Source: Struthio camelus
Lineage: Eukaryota > Chordata > Aves > Struthioniformes > Struthionidae
Direction: 5' to 3'
NCBI RefSeq assembly: GCF_040807025.1
Contig: NC_090942.1
Span: forward strand, 65,180,911-65,244,910
Length of the DNA: 64,000 nt
The notes under the pieces were generated by a model. That model saw only the letters and a program-made list of their open reading frames with translations, was not told the origin of the DNA and did no database searches. The translations under genes and the position numbers were made by a program. Position 1 is the stretch's first letter. Each line of letters starts with the position of its first letter. Shown piece by piece: positions 35,101-64,000 of this stretch.

Positions 35101-38100
35101 TTTTAACAGAGCAGATTTCAAGTAGCAGGTTTACTGTAACTGAATTAGGTATCCTTCAGTTCCTGGTTTTGAAATGATCATAGGTATTTGGGGGAATACT
35201 CTTTGTCCTCCTTGATTCTTTACATTTGTTTACCATCTCCAAAATTGCCAATCTAAAGTAATAGCTATATACAAAATTACTGCATCAGAAGTAAACCAAA
35301 GCCACTGCTCTAGTTACAAAGCACCTGGCTTACATTCTGTTGTTCTTTTAAATTGCGAAGGCACATGATCATTTGGCAAACTACAAAGACTGCTTTTGGG
35401 GGTCCCTACGTAAACCATTTAATGGAGGGTCTTGTTATCTTTCTTTTCTAAAGAGAGTATATGTGCTAATTTCCACTTCACCTTACTCTTGGTATCCTCT
35501 ATGTTCTGCGCTTTCTAAACAGCTTCCTCAATTCCACAATTTTCTAATTATTTACTGCTGTCATGGTGCTGACTTCACTAGTTTCTGTGTTAGCGTCCTA
35601 GAAACTTAAAGGCAAACAAAACAAATTAGTTTTACTCTGTTCTTTTGATGAGCTTACTTATTAAAAGATATTTATAATGTGTGCCAAAACAAATATGAAG
35701 TGCAAATGCATATTAACAAGGCAGCAGTAAATGGAAAGTTTGTTTGATAAACTATGTAAATGAGTAACAAAACTATAGAAAGCCCAGCACTTACAAATTG
35801 ATGCCATAATAGTCCATTTATGCAACTGATTTTTAACTGGACTTGACTGTACCTAGAAACTTTGCCTGTCATATTATGCTACTGGTCTTTTTTTTTTTTT
35901 TTTTTTTTTTCCAACAGCCAGAAGACACATTGTCTACAGTACTATGAATAGTTTGTGCTACACATGCTGCACTCACAGTCAAGAAGGGAATGAAATCTAT
36001 AGGCTGCAAAGATGTGAAATGTCTGCACGCTTCTTCCCTAAATTCAGCCCCTCCAGTCATCAAAACTTTAACTTCTACTTGATTGTAAGGTCTTTGGGGA
36101 TCTGGCTTCCCAAACGTTCTGTAAAATGCATTTACATCACCATACAAACATAGAAACAAACCTAGTTACATATGATCTTCAGTGTTTTTTTCCCTATTAG
36201 GGCATTTGTGGGAAGACATGATATTTATCAACAGTTAGCATTTCATTCATTTTATGTCATAAAGGCCAAATTTCTGCCTCTCATGAGCACACATTACTAA
36301 ACGATGTTGAGAGGCCATGATAAGATGCCAGTATTTGGCCTCAGTCCGCATCGTCATCAGATGCTAAAGCATTCAAGTACAACAAAAGATGCTTTAGATG
36401 AGCATAAAAAGCAGAAGTGAATTCATTTAATGACGTACATGAGTTTAGTGAAAAATAAATGACTGGACTAACTGTATCTTTGAAAATAATCAGGCCTCTA
36501 TATTCATACTATTTGGTTTAAGCTCCACCATGATGTTCCAGTTCTAGCAAATATGCCACAGGCAATAATCACGTACTGATGGGGAAGTGGCAACAGGGAA
36601 CGGCAGGTCTCTTCTAACGTATGGAAAAGGAAAGGCAGGGGGAGGCTGAAGAAGACAGAAGAGGTATGTGTGGGTGTGTGTGGTTAATTAAGACCTCAAG
36701 AAGAGGTAGTGGTAGTTTTGAAAATATCGTATGAGATATTAGATACTGTAGAGCTTAAAAGCAACATGACTCTCTAGACGTATGTCCTAACAGGTACACA
36801 CAAACAAAATATGTACCAACATATCCATACTATGGCATGGGCATGCGGTTGGGACATCACAGAGAAGCTTCAGAACTTTGGTGTGATCAGCATGAATGTA
36901 TCTGTCATTTCATTTCAATTTACTTCCTTCTGTATGGGGCATTCCACACTTGTCTACTCTTACCTCCCCATTCACTATACATCTACAGAGCACTGTTAAG
37001 ACTGATTCTGAAGGCGTGCAAGACATTCAGAGTAATTCCTGAAGATTAACAACAAAAAAAAAATCAATCAATTATTTACAAACCAAATTTACTCCAAAGT
37101 TTGCATGAGGACTAAGTGGGACCTTTTAAAGACAAAAACACATTACTACAGCTATCTGGAGGGAAACAAACAAATGTGAAAGCCAGTAGAAATGCATCCT
37201 GAAAGGACTTCTCTAAACAGCAGCCAAACAACTTGCACATTCCTCAGGGAAAAAAAAAAACAAAACAGAGAAACAAAATAACAAAACAAACAAACCTCAG
37301 TTAAAAAAAAAACCCCAAAGATCATGTGTTACTTATAAAGTGCTTTGCACGGACAAGGATAGCAGTTTTCCTTGTGCTTTTCCTATGGGCTCAAGAAGCA
37401 TATTGTAGACTAATGGCTAATGAATCATCACAAAAATAAGTTTGTTTTAAGCACAGATAGAGTGAAATTCCTAACAGTTATACTTTAGCGGAACAGTTTT
37501 CTGCTAACGTGACCTTGTGGAATGAAACTAGGGTTTTAAAATAAGCTCTGTGAAACAAATGGCTCTGGAACCACATGTACATGCTCTGGCAACAGCTTCT
37601 TCAAGAGAATACTAATTTCCAGTACGCCCGACATTTACAATTTAGGCCAAAGCCCATACATGGGGTGTAACAACGAGGGGGTCGGAAGGGGAATGAACAG
37701 TGACTTCACTCTCTTGGAGTTTATATTTGTAAATATTCTCACCTGTCTGCTGACTACATTGTCCCTAGACACCTTCCACCTCCGTTCAATATCTATCTTA
37801 GATTATCACTATGGTCTGTCACTGCATCAGCAGCGAGCGCCGTGACTTCACTGGTCTGCACACCACTGCTCACTTCACTAGCTTCTCCCTGCTAGAAAGT
37901 GGCTATTGCTACTATTCAAATTCTTGCCTATCTCAAGAAGAAACAAACATACAAACAAACAAAAAAAAACCCCTTAAAGCATCTGAAGACCCACAGCAGA
38001 CAAGAAAAAAGTTGTGCTTTCTTCTTCTTTTTTTTAATGCATTCTATACACAAAATCAATTCTATTCATGTACCAACATGAATCACTTCATTCTCATGGT

Positions 38101-40194
38101 GACTATTAAGTCATTCACTATTGCTGTCTTGCTAATGTTTGTGGAATTAATATGAATACACAGTATTTCAGTTATAATTCCCACTTCAGGTTAGCCTGGT
38201 CCCTATAATCCCAGTAAATATTCACTGACAAACAAATCAGACTACCAGCAGCACTGCAGAACTCCAGGGCTTTACAAGCATGTTCCACTACCAACGTGCA
38301 TTTTTCTCCCTCAGCCCGGGAGCGACCTTCTGCAGACAGAAACGGTCCAACTCTCCCAGTGAGGCAAAGACAGCGTCTTCACCCAATACACACACACACA
38401 TTTAGTAGAGACACATTTACACCCATTTAACTCCTTCATTTATTTGTCACGATTTTATTTACTCCTCTCTCACCAACCCCCTTCCCCCCAAAAATACCCC
38501 TCCCAGCTAGGGGCAGGTCAGTCTTCCTGCCTCATGTGGAGTGGTATAGGGCAGATATGAATTTAATTCTGAAAACTTCTGTCTGAGCTTGAATTTCTTT
38601 CTAATGTGGTCTGACTTGCCTCTGTACAAATAATTTACATTTAATACCACAACTCTGCAAACAGATCACATCACAAGATATTCCACTAGAGGTAAACAAT
38701 GTGCAGAACTTTGATTTTTTTTTTTTTTTTTTCCCTGACTGGGTAACTTGTCAGAAAGCTACCAACCATTTGGAAACCAGGACTGGAGGACAGGAAAACA
38801 AAGCACTCGAATGCAGATACCGCCACCTTCATCCTAGTTTGCAAAGTGTACAAAAGGGAAAGACGAACAGAAAGGATGAAGAGATTAAAGGGAAGAAAGC
38901 AATGAGAAGAGTAGTAGTCAGCGTGGATCCAGCAAGTACCGTTTCGTTGTGTTTTAATCCAACAGCTTGCCATTAGGACAAGATGCTCCACATTTATATA
39001 CACGCTATTCAGAGGACGTTTAGTTAACAGGATAAAAATCCTTTTAAAAAAAGCTCTCAAAAGTACCAAAACATATTTTTTGGAATGTCTAATTCTAGGG
39101 GGTTTTGTGTTTGTATTCAATTCAACCTGAGAACTTTTTTTCCCCATTTATGAAAACATTACATATTGGTAAGGTACCTGGCATTAACCTGCACCCTCTT
39201 TTAAAATAAAACTTTTAAAGTAGGTACATACACCATTCACAGTCTGTATCAGGAATTCTACAGACTTCAGATGCCACAGTAGCATCTCTGATAAATATAT
39301 TGTATCAGATGATACAAAAGGAAAAAAAAAAAAAAGAGGACAACCTCACCACATATTTTTTCTTAACTTCAGTTTGTTGCTGGACCAACAAAAGAAGGAT
39401 CTACCTAATCCTTCTAAGAGATGCCATATATGCACACACCAAGAAAATACTGAAAAAGGAAAAAGGTTAAGGTTGGTGGTTGTTTTTTGTTTTTCTTTGA
39501 AAAAGTGATAAAGTAAATCTGAAAACAGGTACAGCAGCATCCCCTTTTCCTTTAGATTAGCCTCTTTGACTTTAGAATAGCATCTTTTCCAGCTCCCGTC
39601 ACCCCGTAATTTTAATTTTACTCAAATAAAACCCAATAATATAGACAGATTGTGGTGTCTGACACTGCAATACAATGAAAAGGGGATACTGCATGGTCCA
39701 TAAATCAGTGAGCACACCAGGAAAAAAAGATCAGAACGGAGGATGATTCTTTTAATTAGCACTCATCAGATATTCAGCCTCTGATGATACGTTGTTAGAG
39801 GGAGAAAGCCGACTGGCAGACCATCCAAAGCAAGTCTCCTAAGTTGCAGCAGCAGTTCCATCCCCTCATGCCTGAGCACCAAAGTCAAACCACGAGTGCC
39901 CTCTCCTCTCTCCTGGGAATGATGCCAACGGCACAGGCAGCCACTGTGGGTCTCCGAATGCACGTGGTGTTTTGTGTTGAAGGAGAAACACTGGCAGCAG
40001 AGTATTCTGGTTCCTAAAAAGGTATTTTTTTTTCCCATTGTGTTGGACTGGCAGTTCCATTCTGCTCCACTTTTAAGCTTATGGATATCTTTTCTAAATT
40101 ACTTTAGGTGTTGAGGAGCAGAATAGAGTTTTGATGTTAAACTGTAGGAACACAAGACTTAAATAACAGAGTGGGTGCTGCCATGGTGCTGTGG
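32200..40194 (-). other. BRAF: Long 3' UTR of BRAF-X1 (exon 19)
   Basis: About 8 kb from the X1 stop to the distal poly(A) signal, with no intron or gene seen inside. It is AT-rich with many A- and T-runs (for example 23 T at 35888-35910 and 18 T at 38715-38732). Minus-strand AATAAA candidates include 33773-33768 and the distal 32225-32220. Long open frames on the minus strand (for example 38686-39147, 153 codons) are low-complexity and unlike any protein. In mammals this UTR is a target of many microRNAs. Confidence 0.75.
32220..32225 (-). terminator. BRAF: Distal poly(A) signal of BRAF-X1
   Basis: TTTATT on the plus strand, so AATAAA on the minus strand, in the context CTGCTATAATAAAGATTGAC. 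Cleavage is expected near 32200. It is the last strong signal before the NDUFB2 3' end. Confidence 0.55.
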
Positions 40195-40217
40195 CTACTT
40201 GAACGCTGCAAATTCTC
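40195..40217 (-). CDS. BRAF: BRAF-X1 alternative C-terminus (EFAAFK) at the start of exon 19
   Basis: Exon 18 holds an inner donor GGATACG|GTGGGT (exon end 46748). The acceptor CCTCCCTCTACAG lies before 40217. Joining them gives GGYG-EFAAFK-stop (TAG at 40197-40195), the C-terminus I remember for human BRAF-X1. The sequence after the stop (for example AGGAACCAGAATACTCTGCT and CACCACGTGCAT) also resembles the human X1 3' UTR as I recall it. Splicing over the 6.5-kb intron removes the usual last five residues (GFPVH). Confidence 0.88.
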
Positions 40218-40859
40218 CTGTAGAGGGAGGACAAGAGCTTGGTTTAAAAAGGTGGTTTCAATTATTAGGCGGTCAGAGATTCTCTCCAGACTAGTTAAAC
40301 ATTAGGTTAAATGTAAAAGATGCAAACTGTTAAAAATAAAGCATAAAAGACTACATAGTGAAAGAACACTGAATATAGAGCCAGCACATTTTACTTAAAA
40401 AAGAATTTCTTAAAAGCAAGCTGTACCCATTCTTCCCAGGACAGAGGTCTGAAAGTTCAAGCTATTGTCTAATTCATCATGCATTTAAAAATAAAGTCTA
40501 AGTTAAATTTCACTTTAAACTCCCTATTGCACATACATCCGGCTGAAAAGTGACAGTTGCGATAAATGTGTCAGACTGCAAACTAATCTCTACTCTACTG
40601 GTGGAAAACTGGTTTGTAACAAAGAACTATTCTACACACATATTAACCTTTAAGGACTCTATGCAGTAAAGTGCCTGAATATTAAACCAGTATTAAAGAA
40701 TATTAGAACCTGGCTTACACACCAACATAACAACCTACTGTGAGGAAAAAAAAAAACCCAAACCACCGAATTACATGATTGTCTATTCATTCCCAGATCA
40801 GAAGTTAGGGATCACAAACAGGGAACACAAGGAAACAGAGCAACCCTATGCTTACTTCA

Positions 40860-41115
40860 GAATCACTGAGTAAACAATAACTCTGTGCAGTGCTTTCCCA
40901 TGCAATGATCCCAAGATGCTCTACACCATTTATTTAGTCTCAGCAAGCTGTCATGCTGTCAGATATATGGTCCCATTTCAAAGACGATGAAACTATAGCA
41001 CAGAGCAAAATTGCTTCCCAAAGTCTTATAAAGTTTGCCACAGAGCTTTGCACAGAAGCTGCAACTAAGATACTCATCCTCTTGCTCTTAGGCATTAACC
41101 AAAAGTCTCTTTCAG
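40860..41115 (-). mobile_element. MIR/CORE-SINE-like remnant in the BRAF-X1 intron
   Basis: Read on the plus strand it follows the reverse complement of a MIR-type SINE: GGTCCCATTTCAAAGACGAT, GAAACTATAGCACAGAGC, TTGCTTCCCAAAGTC, GCCACAGAGCTTTGCACAGA, then CTTGCTCTTAGGCATTAACC. The left part (TGTGCAGTGCTTTCCCATGC) fits the SINE's 3' side. It is strongly diverged and very old. Ends are approximate. Confidence 0.65.
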
Positions 41116-44100
41116 CCACAAAGAAATAATGTCAAGTAGAATTTTTAGGAATGAGTGTCCAAATATGCTTAACCAAAAGGACTCAAGAGTGATGGAAAAA
41201 GAAATGTACACAGAACTTTCCATTGGTGGGTTTCATATGAATTAGGGGTTAATTTATGCCCCTTTCTTGACAGGATTTTTCAGAGCTCTTTTAATAATGG
41301 ATTGATAAATACATCAAACAGACCTTTTGTTCTGTTCAACAGAAGTGTGTGAATACTGTTACATCCAAACACCTCCTCTCTATCTTGGTGTCCTTCCATC
41401 TTTTTCAAGAACAAGAGTTTTGCTGATCTTGGTTTATGGGGCTTCTATTCTGCATATTGAAAACAAACCAGAAATGTCCCTGCAAAAAGAATTTTAGACC
41501 GATGACACTAACTCAGTGGAATGGTTTGCTCCATAAAGAAAGGGACCAAGAAGAGTGGCCAGCAGTCAGTATGGGGGGTGGGAGGGTAAAAGCAGCATGT
41601 ACAGGGCCTGCTAGGAACAGCTGCTATAGCTGATATAAGGGAACAGGAAGAAAATCAGCAAGTAGAGTAGAGAGGGTCCTGGAAATGAGAAGGGAGTGCA
41701 CCCAAGGTCTAAAGTGAGGCTGGCTGGCACAGCGGGCTGTGACTGACCCCAAGCAAAACGTGCCCTGATAGCCTGTGGTGGTAGCTCTAAGTTAACAACA
41801 GCATAAGGAGAAAAGCCAACACTTCGTGATGATTCTAATTTCTATTTTACTAGTCCTACCAAAAGATAAGACTCTTGCTCTGCAATACTCTATTTGGTAA
41901 TTGTTCTTGCTTCTATCTTGCACGTTTCTTTGATTTCCTAACTCTCTTCACAATACTGTCAATAATGCCTCAAGTTTTGCACTTTTTCTTCCTTTTTCTC
42001 CCTCTCCCTCCCCCTTCTTTTAAGGGGAGAAAGACAAAAGGTCACCAAGTATTGCCTGTGAAGCTAATTTTTTTTTTTTAAAGAATGACATTCATGCTTA
42101 GCTACACTTTCAAAACATGCTCTGCTTAATTTATTTTTCAGTCTGCTTTCCTAAACTGCTGATTACAGATCAATTTATAAACAAGAGATTGCTCCCTCAT
42201 TACTCATCTTGTCCTTCAGTCCATTTCTGCTAATAGTTCAGCTTTTAATAGTTGTACAGGGATTACAGAAGATAAAAGATGAACCATTAATTATGAAAGG
42301 GCAATGGAAAAACAGGACCAGAAGTCAAGAAGTATTTCAGCACAGTACCTAAAAGAGATTTCCAGACTTTTCTTCCGTTTAAGTAAAATCTTAGCAAAGA
42401 TATTTTTTGTGACAAGCTAAAACTAAATCTCCCCTTTCAAAACTCAGGTGCTAATCTGGTCTCCAATCAACAGGTGGCCAAATTAGGTAATATGTGCGTC
42501 TAACTGGCATTATATTGTTTGAATATGTATAAGATGTGGTTACCAGTAACAGATGTCCTTGGATGAGGAACGTAGCTGGCTCTACCTGTCTACACTGCAG
42601 GAACCCTCTATCCTGCTAGGTTTTAATAGCGCTTTTTGATGAGTAGCTAAAAAGTCTTTTGAATCACCCTTTCTAATCTGAAGATCTAAAGTATCTGTAG
42701 CTGGTTCTTTATCTTCCAGAAGAAAAACCCCGTCTATAGCAAGACTTGGACCAGCACAGGCAACCTATTCCCAAGACGTAGGATGCATGCAGTCAGGTGA
42801 CATAACTTGAACCATGAATTCACTGTTTTCTAGTAGGACAGGAAGATCTTGCCTGAGAGCAATGAACGGACAAAACGATGACAGCTTTGAGAATAGAGCC
42901 AACATACCTTGTCCTGCATGAACAGGATCATCCCAGTTCTACCCCACTAAATCTTTGGATGCAGTTCTGCAGCAGTCAGTGCCAATCTAAGCTGCAACTA
43001 CTGCATTCCCGCCCTCCCTCCTGGCCTGAGGTGGAGAGCACTGACCTCCCCGCTGTGCCACACTGGCGCTCATCTGGCTCTGCAGTGAGATGCCTCAAGG
43101 AGCTGACCTAGCAAATGCTAACTTGGGAGTTGAGAGCAGGGAGATTTTTCTAATGATTTTTGGAGAACTGCTCTGTTCTTGGTGGTGGTAAACCCACACA
43201 ATGCTGCGCTGAACTGACTCTCTGTGGAATCAGAGAGTATTTACCAATGCTAAGGTAGGTGCCAGGCTGCGGCTCTTCCAACTGAGATGTGGTTTTATAG
43301 CATGGTAAGCTGATATTTAAAAATTTGGAATGTGAAAAGACAACACACTTTTTCATTCATTATGAGATGGACATCTGATGCACCTTCTACATTTTCCCTC
43401 CTGCCACGCAGAACTCAGACACTTGCTTTGACCGATAACAAAGAAATTCATTCCCAAATGACATATGGCATTTGAAAATCTACATTTCTTACAGAGTGCT
43501 TTTAAGTTAGTTGCTACAGTCTTTTCATGTTTGTCACATGCCGGGCAAGTGGGCACTACTTCAAATGCACACTCGCAAAAATCTGTACTAAAAAGATTAA
43601 GTTATCTCATGGATCCACATAATATACTATAATGGCATGTTCTGAGTGAACCAGCTGCCTCTTGTTCCTGGAAGGATTTAAGGTGCAGTTTACCAGTGTC
43701 CACTCTGACAAATTTATAAGTAATCTGGACTCTTAAGGTCACTAAAGGATATATATGACATCTTAACTGTACTCCTTATTCCAGAGTAGATGCCACGTTT
43801 TCTCAGAAGGATCCTAATGAGAAGAATGTTTCCTTTCTAGGCCCATGCAAGCTGTGTCCACTGTGTAGAAACTGACTGGACTTATCAAAGGGAAAGTTTT
43901 TTCTACACCAAATCTGCCACCTTGCCTAGATTACGTTCACAGACACAGAAAAAAAGTATGACAAAGGCAGTTTTCTGTCAGATCTCGTAGCAATCTTCTA
44001 GTACGGCTACTCTCCACTGGCTAAATAAAAATTTGGAACATATCCTGAGATGGATAGTTGACATCCTCAGGAGAACGTACAGCAGCACTTAGGAGGCTCC

Positions 44101-46241
44101 GGTCCAGTAGAAGGTACCAAAACATATTTTGTTTCTGTACTCAGAGGAGGAGATGTAAAGATAAAAGTAATCTCATGTGGTATAAACTACCCCTCCAAAA
44201 AGCCTGGGTTCTCATATACCCATTTTCAGGACCTACAGACATCTGTTTCAGAACAATACAGCTGAGCTGCAGTCACTTTTTAAGAACCTTGACCAAATCT
44301 ACAGGTACTTAGGAATCTTCCTCCTATACATGTTGCAAAATCCTATTGAAACTGCAATTATAAACTACACAAGTTAAATGCCCAAATGCCTTTATGTCAG
44401 ATAAGGGCAATGATCACCAAAAAACAGCCTCCTTTTAGGTTTCATAAAAAATACTTTGTAGAAAGCAAAAATCATGTTCTCATCAAAGATGCAAGAATGG
44501 TGCTTGACATATAAGAAAACCTCAAATGGCACAAGAAAAATTCTAATGCACTGACCATAGATACAGCAGGAAATGGGGCCAAACATATTTAAGGATGCCA
44601 GCATTTTTTCCATAATTGTAGTTCCAATAACACTGAAAAACAATCTTAACAACAACAAGGATAACACTACTCCAAAGATTATCTTGCTCGAACTTATCTG
44701 GCAGACCCTAGAAAGAGTAAGACTGGGCAGAGCAGCGATGATGGTTCTGCATTCTCCTGAAATCCAAGTAAGTCTTTTCCACGTGCGATGCAGCATTTCT
44801 AGATTCTGCAGGAGACCCAGCAGCCCTCCTCTTAGGCTTACTGAGACAGGCATTGTAGCCTGCACCAAATACCATTCCCCAAGGCTTAAGAAGCATTTCT
44901 CTCAAGTCTGTGAAATAGAAAATTTAATGGATAAAAGGAAAAAAAAAAAAACCACTTAAATCCTCTTTCCATTTTAAGATAGGCCTACCAAGATGAGGTA
45001 GAAGTACCAGAAAGATGGGAAACAGATTTTTTGAGACAATAACAACTTCCGTCTTCAATAACTGTTTCCATAGAGCTAGATTTCAACAACGGAATTTTCT
45101 TGCATAATGTAACGAAAAAAGAAAAGTTAGTTCCAAAAACCGTTCCAACAATAGAAGCTAAAATGACCAAGAGATTCAGACCTGAAAAATGTAGAAATTA
45201 CCTATCCCTCTCTAAGCTAACTCCACCTCCCACTTTAAAAGACTCAGTTGCCAGAAAGAGAGCAGAAAAGAAAACCTTTTTGAATTTCTGATCTAATAAA
45301 AAAGCATATTGCTAGCAAAAGTGCAAACCTCTCTGTAAAAGCCATTAAGAACACTTCCGGCCCTTGAAGTCCTAACAGAAACAGCAATAGCTTGTTTCTG
45401 GTGCAAAACGATCTGTGAAAATGAACAGCTTAACAGTTTACAATAAGCAAAACCACCTGACTGCAAAATATGAAACAACACAGTTGTTACTGTTTTCATA
45501 TTTGACACCAAAGACTGCTACAACCTCAACCACTACTCTGATTCATCAGTTTCAGAGAAAAGGTCCAGCGAAAAATAGTCTTTCAAGTGAGCTAACCTAA
45601 TCTTGATAAGGTTTCTAGCTTTCTGTTAGGTTTCTAGTCTAACTGACTCACCTCCAATCAAACTAGCAGCTTTTATATGGAAGTGAAAAAAACAATCCCT
45701 CACTGAACAGAGGGTATGTTCTGTAGTATTAACAGCAATATTGAAGTAACTAAAATGTTTCATTTTAACAGAGTTCATAGTATAATACTGATTTCTATGA
45801 AAATAACTATGTTTTCAAATGCTCTTTTATTATTATGGGTATTAGCAGTGTTTTTCTTTTAAAGATTTTGGTTACGCTTCAGATAATTTTTCTTTAAATT
45901 TTGAAGTCCTTGCTAATTGAAGGGTACAGGGATCATTATTAGTAATATTCTTGTAGTTCAGCAAAACAGAGATTCAGAATTCCTTCTATGTTGCATTGTA
46001 AGAAAACACTGAGCTGTCTACACTATAGCACATTATAACATTTAGGCAAAAACCAAAAACAAATAAAAAAGCCCCAAACCACCACTCGTCTGCAGGAGGA
46101 GATGTTCTCTAAGCAGCGCTATTTTAAGCCTTAACTTTCAAAATAAAAGTCACATACCACTAAGATCTTTCTTTGGATTCTGTACCTGCTCACTTCTGCT
46201 GACCACAAAAAGTTTTGACTGAGCTCAGCCTTGCAGCTAAG

Positions 46242-46247
46242 TTTATT
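46242..46247 (-). terminator. BRAF: Candidate poly(A) signal for the reference BRAF transcript
   Basis: Minus-strand AATAAA about 480 nt after the reference stop codon (46730-46728). The human reference form has a short 3' UTR, so a site in this area is expected. I cannot prove that this one is used. Confidence 0.3.
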
Positions 46248-46727
46248 TTCCACCTTGTTTCCCACACATGAGAGTATTACTAACCGAAGAACCTAAAGCC
46301 TATTATTGCTCAAATATAATGACTTCAACTGGAAAAAAAAAAATGAAGGTAGCTTGAGCACTCGAGCAGATTAAAATTAAATACACTAGTGAGTAACTAA
46401 CTCCAATCAGTACACTAGGCAAAAAATGACACAACAAGCAAAAATGAAAACCAGTGATCTTAGGATGATTTTTGCTTGTTTTGAAGTGACTTTTCCCATT
46501 TCTCTGAAGTGACCTTATAATTCTTCTTGTGCCAGCTGTTCCAAAGGCATCCCTTACCAGCACAAACTTTGTACTTTGGACATCCGATGCCCAGCATTAG
46601 GAAGTGAATTTTCATTCCCTCAGCACACCCTAAGAAATAGCTGGTAGGAATTGAGAACATACATGTGTTGCACACATGGGAACACACGAGCACACAGACA
46701 CACTGGCACATGCTTTCACATTTCTTC

Positions 46728-64000
<17,273 letters not shown>

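Larger units (their letters stand above)
40218..46727 (-). other. BRAF: Intron 18 of BRAF-X1 (3' flank of the reference BRAF form)
   Basis: It lies between the inner donor of exon 18 and the X1 exon, and includes the short 3' UTR of the reference form. It contains the SINE remnant at 40860-41115 and a possible extra terminal exon at 44708-44907, described in the findings. The rest is AT-rich with no gene recognised. Confidence 0.6.

Noticed and set aside
38686-39147. 153-codon minus-strand open frame
   Set aside because: Lies in the BRAF-X1 3' UTR, includes a poly-Lys stretch from a homopolymer, and resembles no protein.
44392-44868. 158-codon minus-strand open frame in the BRAF-X1 intron
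   Set aside because: Rich in Leu/Ile/Phe from T-rich sequence, no known domain; it overlaps the candidate exon at 44708-44907 in another frame. Kept out of the gene list.

Overview
This is a vertebrate nuclear window, most likely from a bird. The evidence is a CR1 LINE copy with its ORF2 tail, otherwise sparse repeats, short introns, CpG-rich first exons, and the linked gene order ADCK2 - (extra gene) - NDUFB2 - BRAF. As I recall, human 7q34 carries ADCK2, NDUFB2 and BRAF without the extra gene. All exon calls were made by reading both strands, finding GT-AG boundaries that keep the reading phase, and comparing with remembered human proteins. No alignment was run.

Layout. 1-3150: no supportable coding sequence; it lies upstream of ADCK2. 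3302-12878 (+): ADCK2, 8 coding exons, 624 residues, a mitochondrial UbiB-family atypical kinase. 12879-17313: ADCK2 3' flank with a CR1 copy, then apparently gene-free sequence. 17314-29165 (-): an 11-exon gene of 938 codons made of a VWA-like domain, a C11orf16-type DUF4537 (Tudor-like) region with a Cys-rich patch, and a long charged coiled-coil tail. Its frame is kept across every junction but holds one in-frame TAG at 28036-28038. 29166-29954: CpG-rich divergent promoter with an RFX X-box-like palindrome. 29955-31475 (+): NDUFB2, 103 residues, plus a spliced non-coding last exon. About 32200-64000 (-): the 3' part of BRAF, running off the right edge.

BRAF. The window holds residues equivalent to human 353-766: the 14-3-3 site, the whole kinase domain and the C-terminal tail. 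The 120-bp alternative exon 9b is present. So is the alternative last exon of the BRAF-X1 form, which replaces the usual C-terminus with EFAAFK and carries a 3' UTR of about 8 kb ending just past the NDUFB2 3' end. A further ORF inside that intron, with a good acceptor in matching phase, is a speculative third terminal exon.

The genes do not form one pathway. ADCK2 (linked to coenzyme Q and lipid metabolism) and NDUFB2 (complex I) are mitochondrial, BRAF is a MAPK-pathway kinase, and the C11orf16-like gene is inferred, not shown, to be a cilium-related structural protein. The observations most worth following are the extra gene with its single in-frame TAG and X-box, and the conserved BRAF-X1 architecture.
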